Of a stretch of DNA of 64,000 bases, positions 43,877 to 52,877 are shown in pieces; the first letter of the stretch is position 1, and each line of letters begins with the position of its first letter. The position numbers and the translations under genes were made by a program. Source of the stretch: Pelagadaptatus aseana (GTDB taxonomy: Bacteria; Pseudomonadota; Gammaproteobacteria; Pseudomonadales; Cellvibrionaceae); the NCBI GenBank assembly GCA_040365065.1, contig BAABNI010000002.1, positions 411,632-475,631 of the forward strand, in the 5' to 3' direction. The notes beneath the pieces are model-generated. The model saw nothing but the letters and a program-made list of their open reading frames with translations. It did no database searches and was not told the origin of the DNA.

Positions 43877-44335
43877 TCGCCCTTATGGGCGAGTCAAGAC
43901 CTTTGGGCGCCCAAAGGTCTTAACAATCTAAAACCGCCCCTGCGCACGGCCCTTCGGGTTCCTTCGAGAATTCAATTTTTCCAGGGCCGGTTCAATGCGC
44001 CGTCCTGGCGCTTGAACCTTAAAAGTGCATCCCTGCACTTTTAACCCCAGAAAAATTCAATTCTCTCAGCCGCGCTGAAGGGGATTCGGTGTGCCAAATT
44101 CGACAGTGGCACCCTGGGCCCCTGTGAGTTGCCGAACGACGAGCTGAGATTAGGGTAAATCGCACAGGGATGTGCGATTTAGGTGTACCGCGCAGGGACG
44201 CGCGTTACACCGACCCGTGAGATCAGCTCACAGTGAGGGGAGCCGAAGGCCAACGAACCGGGGTGTGCTTTTCTTTGCTTCGGTTTCTTTTACACAAGTA
44301 AAAGAAATGAAGTCGCCCAGCAGGGCGAAACCTCA
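43877..44335 (+). repeat. Composite structured repeat, copy 2
   Basis: It fills the 518-base gap between the convergent crbR and ald genes; no gene is seen there. From left to right: hairpin TCGCCC/GGGCGA (43877-43892); a perfect 26-base palindrome (43896-43921); a cloverleaf-like fold (43966-44065) whose 16-bp outer stem encloses a 12-bp hairpin with one bulge and a perfect 11-bp hairpin; then the conserved block 44091-44335 shared with copy 1. That block carries hairpins AAATCGCACA/TGTGCGATTT (44157-44180), GTGTA..CGCGC/GCGCG..TACAC (44183-44210) and TTTCTTTTAC/GTAAAAGAAA (44284-44307). Confidence 0.78.
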
Positions 44336-44374
44336 CTTCAAAGCTAATCAAAAAAATAAATTAATTACCCGACA

Positions 44375-45511
44375 TCAAGCCGCACAATCCGCATCAACAA
44401 CACGCAAAGCTTCGGTTGCTTCCACATACGGATAACCCAGCACATCAGCAACCGCCTGGTAAGTGACCATACCGCGGTGAACATTCAAACCATTGAGCAA
44501 ATGTTGATCCGCCAGTAGAGCCTCAGTGCCCTTATTCGCCAACTGCAGAGCGAACGGCAGGGTTGCATTAACCAATGCCATAGTAGAGGTGCGAGCGACA
44601 CCACCGGGCATATTGGCCACACAGTAGTGAATGACACCATCCACTTCATAGGTAGGCTCTTGATGGGTGGTGGCCCGTGAAGTTTCGAAACAGCCACCCT
44701 GATCAATGGCCACATCCACCACGACCGCACCCTGCTTCATGCGACTGATAATGTCCCGGGTCAGCAGCTTGGGGGCGGCTGCGCCTGGCACCAAGACCGC
44801 ACCAACCACCAAATCGGCTTCGAGCGCATGTTGCTCAATCACATCGGTGGTGGAGAAAATGGCGTTGACACGACCATCAAACTCGACATCCAGCTCGCGC
44901 AGACGCGGCAGGGAGCGATCCAGAATCGTCACATCCGCGCCCAAGCCAACCGCCATTCGCGCAGCCTGTGTACCGACTACGCCACCGCCAATGATCAACA
45001 CTTTGGCAGGCGCTACACCAGGCACACCACCAAGCAGGCAACCCAACCCACCCTGGGATTTCTCCAGATGATGGGCACCGGCCTGAATCGACATACGCCC
45101 AGCCACCTCCGACATGGGCGCCAGCAATGGCAAGGTACCGAGGTTATCCGTTACCGTTTCGTAAGCAATGCAGGTAGCGCCAGATTTAACCAGCAATTCG
45201 GTTTGCAGTGGATCGGGAGCCAGATGTAAATAGGTAAACAGCAACTGCCCTTCGCGCAGCATTTTACACTCTTCAGGCTGGGGCTCTTTGACCTTGATGA
45301 TCATATCTGCGCGACCAAAGATTTCCTCTGCTGTATCAATAATCTGGGCGCCGGCTGCAAGGTACTGGTCGTTATCAAAACCAATGGCAGCACCGCCATT
45401 ATTTTCCACCATCACCTGATGACCGTGGGCTGCCAGCTCTTTGACACCCGCCGGAGTCAGACCGATTCTGAACTCGTTGTTTTTGATTTCTTTGGGAACA
45501 CCTATCAACAT
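44375..45511 (-). CDS. ald: Alanine dehydrogenase
   Basis: 378 residues from ATG 45511 with a near-perfect TAAGGAG ribosome-binding site; the open frame extends to 45559. It catalyses NAD+-dependent oxidative deamination of L-alanine to pyruvate and ammonia. Signatures are MLIGVPKEIKNNEFRIGLTP, the catalytic Lys in MIIKVKEPQ, YLHLAPDP with its His, the NAD loop IIGGGVVGTQAARMAVGLGADVTILD, and the C-terminal CVANMPGGVARTST. The divergent Lrp at 45677 is its likely regulator. Confidence 0.97.
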   Translation of the reverse strand: MLIGVPKEIKNNEFRIGLTPAGVKELAAHGHQVMVENNGGAAIGFDNDQYLAAGAQIIDTAEEIFGRADMIIKVKEPQPEECKMLREGQLLFTYLHLAPDPLQTELLVKSGATCIAYETVTDNLGTLPLLAPMSEVAGRMSIQAGAHHLEKSQGGLGCLLGGVPGVAPAKVLIIGGGVVGTQAARMAVGLGADVTILDRSLPRLRELDVEFDGRVNAIFSTTDVIEQHALEADLVVGAVLVPGAAAPKLLTRDIISRMKQGAVVVDVAIDQGGCFETSRATTHQEPTYEVDGVIHYCVANMPGGVARTSTMALVNATLPFALQLANKGTEALLADQHLLNGLNVHRGMVTYQAVADVLGYPYVEATEALRVVDADCAA

Positions 45512-45622
45512 TTCGAAACTCCTTATAATAATTAGATCAACTGCTTCACATCGCTTCAAAAAGAAGTTCGTCTATCTTAGACAGCAAAAAGCAGTGTTTT
45601 TCACAGTATTTTTGGTAGTATC

Positions 45623-45637
45623 TGGTTGTTTCAACCA
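45623..45637. promoter_or_regulatory. TGGTTG-TTT-CAACCA palindrome in the ald/lrp gap
   Basis: A perfect 6-bp inverted repeat around TTT, 40 bases before the lrp start and in the divergent promoter region. A possible regulator site or leader hairpin; the link to Lrp is inference. Confidence 0.35.
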
Positions 45638-45676
45638 AAAAAGATTCAGAAAGTTATCTGCCGGTAGTGAATTCCC

Positions 45677-46150
45677 ATGGAACAGCTCGATAGTATTGAC
45701 CGCAACATTCTCCGCACCCTGCAAAAAAACGGCAGAATCAGCTTTGCCGAATTGTCACGCACCGTGGGCCTCAGTGCGACACCCTGTGTCGAGCGCATAA
45801 AGCGATTGGAACGCGAAGGCGTTATTCGCGGCTACACCGCCCTGATCAACCCCCACTACCTCAAGGCCGGTCTGGTGGTATTTGTACAGGTCACCCTGTC
45901 ACGCAACTCTCAGGATAACTTTGAAGCCTTCAGCAAGGCGGCTGAAGCCCTGCCGGAAATACAGGAATGCTATCTGGTGTCGGGGACGTTTGATTACTTA
46001 CTGAAAGCCCGGGTTGCGGACATGACGTCCTACCGAAAATTTTATGGCGAGACCCTACTGACGTTGCCAGGGGTTAAAGACTGCACCAGTTATGTGGTGA
46101 TGGAAGAAGTGAAGGACACTCTGGAAGTGCCCGTTCACTACAACCGCTAA
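45677..46150 (+). CDS. Lrp/AsnC family regulator (leucine-responsive protein type)
   Basis: 157 residues, close to Lrp in length and sequence. The helix-turn-helix is ISFAELSRTVGLSATPCVERIKRLEREGVIRGYTA and the RAM domain contains EIQECYLVSGTFDYLLKARV, with VPVHYNR at the end. In many gammaproteobacteria this regulator sits divergent from ald or dadA and activates alanine catabolism. The gene ends ten bases before the convergent crbS. Confidence 0.92.
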   Translation: MEQLDSIDRNILRTLQKNGRISFAELSRTVGLSATPCVERIKRLEREGVIRGYTALINPHYLKAGLVVFVQVTLSRNSQDNFEAFSKAAEALPEIQECYLVSGTFDYLLKARVADMTSYRKFYGETLLTLPGVKDCTSYVVMEEVKDTLEVPVHYNR

Positions 46151-46159
46151 TCTGCATCG

Positions 46160-49100
46160 CTAGGAGGCCTTACCCTGCCTCAGGGCACGGCGCATAAAAG
46201 TGCGCAGGCCAGCGGGCTGAACCGGCTTGGACAAATACAGCAATCCCGCCTGCTGCACATGCTCCAGTACCGCATCACTGTTATCGGCACTGATCACAAT
46301 ACCCGGCAATTTCTGATTCCAGTGGTACGACAACGCCTCAATAACATCGATGCCGGTTTCTTCGTCGAGATGGTAATCGGCCAGAATCAACTGAGGCGGT
46401 TGCTGATGACTCCAGTTGCTGAGCGCCTGCCGCAGATCCGAGGCGGTGACCACGTCACACCCCCACTGCTCCAGCAACGACTGCATCCCGGCCACAATGG
46501 CCGGCTCATTATCGATACACAGAACCTGCAAGCCATTGAGATGTGGATCCGCCATGCGCTTGGGTTTTTGCTGCCGCTGTTGCTCTTCACCCAGAGGCAC
46601 CACAATGCGAAATACCGACCCCACGCCCTGTTTCGATTCGACACTGATAGGATGCCCCAACAGCTGAGCTATCCTCTGGGCAATCGACAAGCCCAATCCC
46701 AGCCCCTGAGACGCCACAGTACCGGGCAACCGTTCAAACTCTTCAAAAATGCGCTGCAAATCTTCCTCGGCGATACCGGGCCCGGTATCCCAGACCTCGA
46801 TCACCACATGGCCACTCTTGCGCCGGCAGCCGAGCAGAACCTTGCCCTCTTTGGTGTAGCGCAGAGCATTGGAAATAAAGTTTTGAATCACTCGCCGCAA
46901 CAGATGCGGGTCCGAATAAACCCAGACACTGCTGTTGACCCAGTCAAACTGCAAGTCCTGCTTCAGTGACAGAGCGTTTGCCTCCTGAGCCAGGGGGTGC
47001 AGGAAACTGTTAAGAGAAAAGTGCTCGCGCTTGGCGCGCTCCTTCCCTGATCCCAGTCTGGAAATCTCCCGCAGTGAGCTGATCAGATGTTCGGCCGATG
47101 CCAACGCCGAATCCAGATGGCCCACGTCTGGCATCAGCGCCTCTTCGTGGGAGTCGTGAATTTTTGAGCTGAGTGATGTCACAAACAGCCGCGCCGCATT
47201 GATGGGCTGCAATAAATCATGACTGGCCGCTGCCAGAAAACGACTCTTGCTGGCGTGGGCTTCCTGCAACTCCTCCTCAATGCGACCACGCAACTCATTC
47301 TCTCGCTGCAGGGACAAGTTGGCCTGACGTAACTCTTTGGTGCGCGACGTCACCCTGTCCTCCAGCGACGCCTTGGTTGCCTCCAGCTGCCCAACCATCT
47401 CATGGTAATCGGTAACATCGGTGTAGGTGGTCACATAGCCACCATTGGCCAGCGGGGTGCCTCGAATTTCCAGAACCTCACCAGTGGGCAGCACCCGTTC
47501 AAAGCGATGAGATTGCCCGGTTTTCAGCTGCGCCAGACGCCGTTTGACCGCGGCATCCACATCATCATCATCAAGTGCCAGATAACCACGTTCGGCATTG
47601 AAGTAATAAATTTTTTCAATATCACAACCAACGTAAAGCAAACGCTGAGGAAAACTGAACAGGCTTTGATACTGTTGATTCCAGGCAACCAACTTCAGAT
47701 CTTTATCAACAACGCTGATGCCCTGCGGAATGGTTTCCAGCGTTGTCTGCAACAGCGTCTGACTGAATTGCAATTGGCGCGAGCTGCCCCCCACCAGATT
47801 GACAAAATCCTGCAACTGCAACGGCTGTTGGGTCAGCAACAGCTGCATTGCCTTATGGGCCGATACCGCGCCAATGATGGCGGCCAGATCACTTTCTGTG
47901 GCCTGTACTGCAAACTTGGGGGTCTGATCGTGGGGCAGCAAGCGGTGACCTATGACCTGTTCAAACTCCTGCCAGATTTCGCGGGTTCGCTCCACTCCGA
48001 ACAAGGGCTCCACCAAGGCCTGTAACTGGCGCACCTCAATACCGGAGGGCTCCATATCCAAGCGCTGACGACGGATATGCCAGCGCAAGCGGGTAAAAGC
48101 CGCGGCCTGTCTTAAATCCAGAGAGCTGAACCGGGAGATCCGGGACAGGCCAACAAAAACCAGAGAATTTAATAACAGACTCCAAAGGACGCCGTGACTC
48201 AGAGAATCCAACCAGCCCAACCCCAACAGATTGTACGGAGACAGCCAGCCAATCCCCCAGGGACCCTGTGACACCAATGGATGGGAAGCGGTTAAAATCG
48301 CTGGCATTAACAAACAGTAAAACCACACCAGCATCCCTGTAATCAGCCCACCGATCACCCCTCTGGAGTGGCCCTTACGCCAGTAAAGCGCGGCCAGTAC
48401 TGCCGGCACCAGCTGAGCAGCGGCGGCAAATGAGATCAACCCCATGGACGACAGCGCCGCCACATTGGCCATCATCCGCTCCAGCCCCCAGCCCATAAGC
48501 AACACCGCAACAATGGACAGGCGTCGAATCAGCCGCAGCGACGTTCCCAGATCAGCCGCGGAGCGACCGCGCCGTGATGTCAGGCGCAACCACACGGGCA
48601 CAATCAATTCGTTGGAGATCATGATGGACAGGGCAATGGTTGCCACCACGGCCATCCCGGTCGCGGCAGACAGAGCACCAATAAATGTCAGAGCCAGAAT
48701 CGATTCTGAGCCTATCCACTGGGGCAGAGTCAAAATGTAGCTGTCGGACGAAATACCGGAGCCGCCAAACAACTGAGTACCGGCCTGAGCCACCGGAATA
48801 ACCACAACGGCGAAAATGGCCAGATACAGTGGCAGCAACCACCGGGTATAGCGCAGATCACTGCGATGCTGGTACTCCACCACCATCACGTGAAACTGCC
48901 TGGGCAAACAGATAATGGCAGCAGCTGCCAAAAAAGTTTGTGTCAGAAACAGCGGACTGGTCAATTGCGACAGAGAAAAATTGGGTGCCAGCTTGGACAC
49001 CTCCATATCGTTCTGAAATAGCAGACTGACCGCGAGCATCCCCACCACAATAAAGGCGACAACCTTGACCACGGATTCCGCCGCAACAGCGGTAATCATG

Positions 49101-49660
49101 CCCCGCAAACGCTCCGGGCCATCGATGATTCGGGTACCAAATAAAATGGCAAACCAAGCCATCGCCATGGCGGTAATCAGACTGGAAATGGCATCAAAAC
49201 CGGGGCTGCCTTCATCGTGCCAATCAATGGTTTCCCAGGCTATCCCCACCCCGCGCAGCTGCAAAGCAATGTATGGCAGGGTTCCCACCACCACCACCAA
49301 AGTCACAATCGCAGCCAGCCGTTGATTTTTACCGTAACGTGAACCAATAAAATCGGCGATGGAGGTCACTTTGTTGCGGGAGCTGATCACCAGCAGACGC
49401 CGGATAAAAGGCCAACCGAAGATCACCAGTAAAATCGGACCCACATAAATGCTGGCGTAGTGCCAGCCACTTTCCACTGCGGTTCCCACCGCCCCCAGGA
49501 AAGTCCAGGAACTACAGTAAACGCCAATGGCCAGCGTATAGATCAGAGGTCGCCACCAGCGTTGTTGCATTCGATAGGAATAGCGTTCAGCCAACCAGGC
49601 AATGCCAAACAACAGCGCTCCGTAGAGCACAACAAGAAAGAGAAGCAGCTGGCTATCCAC
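46160..49660 (-). CDS. crbS: SLC5-domain hybrid sensor kinase, CrbS/MxtR-like
   Basis: 1166 residues. About 1-500 form a 13-helix sodium:solute symporter domain fused to a kinase: a connecting domain, a PAS domain (near ETIPQGISVVDKDLKLVAWNQQY), a coiled coil, the H-box FLAAASHDLLQPINAARLF, the ATPase N-box NFISNALRYTKEGK and G-box SQGLGLGLSIAQRIAQLLG, and a C-terminal receiver with Asp in LILADYHLDEETG. This architecture belongs to CrbS (Vibrio) and MxtR (Pseudomonas), which control the acetate switch through a LuxR-type regulator. The symporter-like part is probably the sensor, possibly a transporter as well. Its likely partner CrbR is at 43176. Confidence 0.92.
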   Translation of the reverse strand: MDSQLLLFLVVLYGALLFGIAWLAERYSYRMQQRWWRPLIYTLAIGVYCSSWTFLGAVGTAVESGWHYASIYVGPILLVIFGWPFIRRLLVISSRNKVTSIADFIGSRYGKNQRLAAIVTLVVVVGTLPYIALQLRGVGIAWETIDWHDEGSPGFDAISSLITAMAMAWFAILFGTRIIDGPERLRGMITAVAAESVVKVVAFIVVGMLAVSLLFQNDMEVSKLAPNFSLSQLTSPLFLTQTFLAAAAIICLPRQFHVMVVEYQHRSDLRYTRWLLPLYLAIFAVVVIPVAQAGTQLFGGSGISSDSYILTLPQWIGSESILALTFIGALSAATGMAVVATIALSIMISNELIVPVWLRLTSRRGRSAADLGTSLRLIRRLSIVAVLLMGWGLERMMANVAALSSMGLISFAAAAQLVPAVLAALYWRKGHSRGVIGGLITGMLVWFYCLLMPAILTASHPLVSQGPWGIGWLSPYNLLGLGWLDSLSHGVLWSLLLNSLVFVGLSRISRFSSLDLRQAAAFTRLRWHIRRQRLDMEPSGIEVRQLQALVEPLFGVERTREIWQEFEQVIGHRLLPHDQTPKFAVQATESDLAAIIGAVSAHKAMQLLLTQQPLQLQDFVNLVGGSSRQLQFSQTLLQTTLETIPQGISVVDKDLKLVAWNQQYQSLFSFPQRLLYVGCDIEKIYYFNAERGYLALDDDDVDAAVKRRLAQLKTGQSHRFERVLPTGEVLEIRGTPLANGGYVTTYTDVTDYHEMVGQLEATKASLEDRVTSRTKELRQANLSLQRENELRGRIEEELQEAHASKSRFLAAASHDLLQPINAARLFVTSLSSKIHDSHEEALMPDVGHLDSALASAEHLISSLREISRLGSGKERAKREHFSLNSFLHPLAQEANALSLKQDLQFDWVNSSVWVYSDPHLLRRVIQNFISNALRYTKEGKVLLGCRRKSGHVVIEVWDTGPGIAEEDLQRIFEEFERLPGTVASQGLGLGLSIAQRIAQLLGHPISVESKQGVGSVFRIVVPLGEEQQRQQKPKRMADPHLNGLQVLCIDNEPAIVAGMQSLLEQWGCDVVTASDLRQALSNWSHQQPPQLILADYHLDEETGIDVIEALSYHWNQKLPGIVISADNSDAVLEHVQQAGLLYLSKPVQPAGLRTFMRRALRQGKAS

Positions 49661-49777
49661 CGGGACTCCCGTATTTTTATTATTGGAGTCGTGAAGTCTA
49701 ACCCGTTTTAGCCCGCTGTGGACAAACTGCCTGACAGGAAATCAAAACAAAAATACAAAGACTCAGGAGCCAGTGGT

Positions 49778-50380
49778 TTAACTGATATCGCTGAGACGCT
49801 CCATGATGACTTTTCTGATGCCATTGCGCTCCATGGCCGACAGATCTTCCATCTTGTCGAGATCCAGACAATGCAGGTGCAGGCAGGGAGTTTTGGAATC
49901 CAGTTCGCGCAAATCGCCTTTCTTTAGCACAGGAAGCAGAGGCTTGTTTTCCGGACGCTGGCGGTTAATGACTTCCAACCCCATTTGCAGGGGAACAGCG
50001 CGGTAACGATTTTTTCCAGAGCGGAATGGAATGGTCAGATAGAGTCCCTTCTTGCCCACAGTTTCACCGGGAATGATATTCAAACCCGTAGCAAACACCG
50101 CATCTTCAGGCAATCCCTGAAACACATCGTGATGGGCATAGGGGTTAGGTAATATGACCAAACGGCGCTGCTCTTCCTTGGGGAAGAAAATATTGTAATT
50201 GGTATAGAGCTGCTCAACAGAATCGGAATAAACACAGAGCTTGTTTTCAAAACCCATAACATAGTCAATGGCCCTTTGCCGCTGATTAAACGACTCGAGA
50301 TCCCAGACCAAATCCTTATTGTCTGTGGCAAGGTCTTCCACAGTTACCTCCAATGTTGTTTCTGGTGTCTTCACTGACAC
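49778..50380 (-). CDS. Hypothetical cytosolic protein
   Basis: 200 residues, read from GTG 50380; ATG codons lie further in (for instance at MGFENKLCVYS). No membrane segment or signal peptide is seen. The sequence is mixed alpha/beta, with the motif RRLVILPNPYAHHDVF and a long positively charged stretch IPFRSGKNRYRAVPLQMGL. I do not recognise the family. It is divergent from the HDOD gene, sharing a 162-base gap, and lies downstream of nothing on its strand. Confidence 0.7.
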   Translation of the reverse strand: MSVKTPETTLEVTVEDLATDNKDLVWDLESFNQRQRAIDYVMGFENKLCVYSDSVEQLYTNYNIFFPKEEQRRLVILPNPYAHHDVFQGLPEDAVFATGLNIIPGETVGKKGLYLTIPFRSGKNRYRAVPLQMGLEVINRQRPENKPLLPVLKKGDLRELDSKTPCLHLHCLDLDKMEDLSAMERNGIRKVIMERLSDIS

Positions 50381-50542
50381 CTTATCTCACCACTCATCAC
50401 CGTTAGTTTACGACGAGAGGTTCACTCCTGTTGACAGTGTAGTCGGAGTATTCCGCTTATAACAGTGCTCGGGCTCACAAAACTCTGAACAAATGCGTAC
50501 GCCAATGACCTTTTGGTCTACACTCACTGAAAGAATACGGCA

Positions 50543-51445
50543 ATGACTTTGCCCCACCTTCATTTACTAGGAACTGACCGTATGCCCGGTGAATCCCCAT
50601 CACTGTCAGACGCTGCTCAAAAATTAATCGCCGACATAGAAAGTCGCATGGATAAGGAAGACATTCAGGTTCCCCTGCTACCGGAAGTTGCCAACAAGGC
50701 GGTCACCCTGTCACAGGATCCTGAATCCGATGCCATCCAGCTGTCTCAATTGATCCAGAGTGACCCCTCCCTTGCCGCACACGTCATGCGCATTGCCAAT
50801 TCGGCGGCCTACACCCCCAGCGCCAGCCTGGTGTCTCTGCAGCAGGCCATTACCCGGCTGGGGATGAACCTGATTTGCGACATAGCCGTCGCGGCATCCG
50901 TCAGCACCAAAATGTTCAATACCCCCGGGCACGAGTCGCACATCGAATACATCTGGCAACACGCTCTGGCAACCGCCCTGTGGAGCAAAGAGATAGCACG
51001 CAGCTGTCGCCTGAATGTAGAAGCCACCTTTCTCTGCGGCCTGTTACACAGCATTGGTCGTCCCGTATTGATTCAGACTGCATTGGATTCCTGCTCAAGG
51101 TTGCAGCTGACCATCAGTAGCGACGAGCTCTATGCCATTGAAGATTACCTGCACATGGAGGTGGGCAGCTGCGTATTGAAAAAGTGGGAAATGCCGATGA
51201 TCATCTGTGAATCCCTGCAGTATTTTTACCGTTACAACGACGCCCCCCATGCCATGGAACAAACGGCCATCATCAATGCCGCGGCGGACTTCGCTACCGT
51301 GACACTGAAACCTGAAACATTGAGCCAGCAGGAGTTGCTCGATCGCGAGGTACTCGGCGACCTCAATCTCTACCCGGACGAAGTGGAAGCACTGTTGGAT
51401 AAACAGGGGGATATCATCAGCAGCATGGAGGCGATGACCGGTTGA
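50543..51445 (+). CDS. HDOD domain protein
   Basis: 300 residues. After a short variable N-terminus, the HDOD domain (about 40-240) contains PLLPEVANKAVTLSQDPESDAIQLSQLIQSDPSLAAHVMRIANSA and LLHSIGRPVLI. The metal-binding HD of true HD phosphodiesterases is replaced, as usual for HDOD proteins, so it is a regulatory rather than catalytic domain, often tied to c-di-GMP or virulence signalling. The stop codon overlaps the sthA start by one base (TGATG). A TTGGTCTA motif at 50513-50520 precedes it. Confidence 0.88.
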   Translation: MTLPHLHLLGTDRMPGESPSLSDAAQKLIADIESRMDKEDIQVPLLPEVANKAVTLSQDPESDAIQLSQLIQSDPSLAAHVMRIANSAAYTPSASLVSLQQAITRLGMNLICDIAVAASVSTKMFNTPGHESHIEYIWQHALATALWSKEIARSCRLNVEATFLCGLLHSIGRPVLIQTALDSCSRLQLTISSDELYAIEDYLHMEVGSCVLKKWEMPMIICESLQYFYRYNDAPHAMEQTAIINAAADFATVTLKPETLSQQELLDREVLGDLNLYPDEVEALLDKQGDIISSMEAMTG

Positions 51446-52877
51446 TGAGCGACAGCAAGGCAAGCAGCAGTAACATCAAGCACTACGACCTCATTGTCAT
51501 CGGCAGCGGCCCTGCCGGCCAAAAGGCCTCGGTTCAAGCGGCCAAAGCCGGGCGCAAGGTCGCCCTGATCGAGCGTGACAGAATGCTCGGAGGCGCCTGC
51601 GTTCACCGCGGCACCATCCCTTCCAAAACCCTGCGCGAAAATGCACTGCGGGTTCAGCGCATGCGACATACGGCAGCGCTGGCCGAGTTTGAACTGGATG
51701 AAGCCACCGAGCTGGCCACCCTGATTGATCGTCTGGATCAGGTATTGAAATCACACGATGAATATATGCGTCAGCAAATCGAGCGCAATCACATCGACCG
51801 GATTCACGGACGCGCCAAATTTCTCAATCCCACTCAACTTCAGGTGGACAGAGTCCGGGGAGAGCCCCTGCTGTTAAGCGCCAATGACATCGTAATTGCC
51901 AGCGGCTCCTACCCAAGAAAACCGGATAACATTCCCGTCGACCATGAGCATATTTTCGACAGTGACTCGATTCTATCCATGCTTTACCTGCCCAAAAGTC
52001 TGGTGGTGCTTGGCGGCGGCGTGATCGCCAGCGAATACGCCTCGATCTTTCAGGCTCTGGGGGTAAACGTCACCATGATTGACAAATACCCTCGCCCTCT
52101 CGGCTTTCTTGATCAGGATTTAACCGACACCTTTGTGGAGGAGTTCACCCAGATGGGCGGCATCTGGATGGGCAACACTCAGATTAACAAAGTCTACTGG
52201 GACGGCCTGTCGGCGGTGGTGACCGAGTGCGATGACGGCTCCGTCATTCGCAGTGAAAAAATGCTCTGTGCCGCCGGCCGGTTAGCCAATGTCAAAGACC
52301 TGCATCTGGAAAATGCCGGCCTGTCATTGAACGAGCAGGGTACGCTCAGTGTCGATGATCAACTGCAAACTGCCGTAGCGCATATCTATGCCGCCGGCGA
52401 CGTTATCGGCCCCCCCCCTCACTGGCTTCAACCTCGATGGAACAGGGACGTCGATCCAGTTGTAACGCCCTCAATCTGCCGATCGGCTCCATGAGCCAGA
52501 TGATTCCGTCGGGCATCTATGGCATTCCGGAACTGTCCTCGGTGGGCCTCAGTGAAACCGAGGCGCGCAAACAATATCCCGAGGCCATCACGGGGAAAGC
52601 CATCTTCGCCGAAATTGCCCGGGGCCATATTTCCGGCACCGAAAATGGCATGCTGAAAATTGTCTGTGACAATCAGGGGCGCAAGATTCTCGGCGTCATG
52701 ATTGCCGGGGAAGGCGCTACCGAATTAATCCACATCGGTCAGATGGCCATGCTGGCCAACGCCGATGTGGATATCTTTGTCGAGAGCGTGTTCAACTTCC
52801 CCACTCTGGCCGAAGCCTATCGGGTGGCCGCCCTCGACATCATTGGCCGACGACCGAAAGATCGGGACGTGTTTTAG
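51445..52877 (+). pseudogene. sthA: Soluble pyridine nucleotide transhydrogenase, frameshifted at poly-C
   Basis: Two consecutive frames together encode a Si-specific NAD(P)+ transhydrogenase-like flavoprotein of about 477 residues. The FAD loop is VIGSGPAGQKASVQAAKAG, the redox site GGACVHRGTIPSKTLRE has the single Cys typical of SthA, and a second Rossmann loop VVLGGGVIASEYASIF follows. At AAGDVIGP the frame is broken by a run of nine C (52410-52418). With seven C the sequence would read IGPPSLAST into the downstream frame SMEQGRRSSCNALN, which carries the normal dimerisation domain. The first frame ends at 52494 as it stands. The total length is two bases over a multiple of three. It may be a real mutation or a homopolymer miscall. 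Confidence 0.85.
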
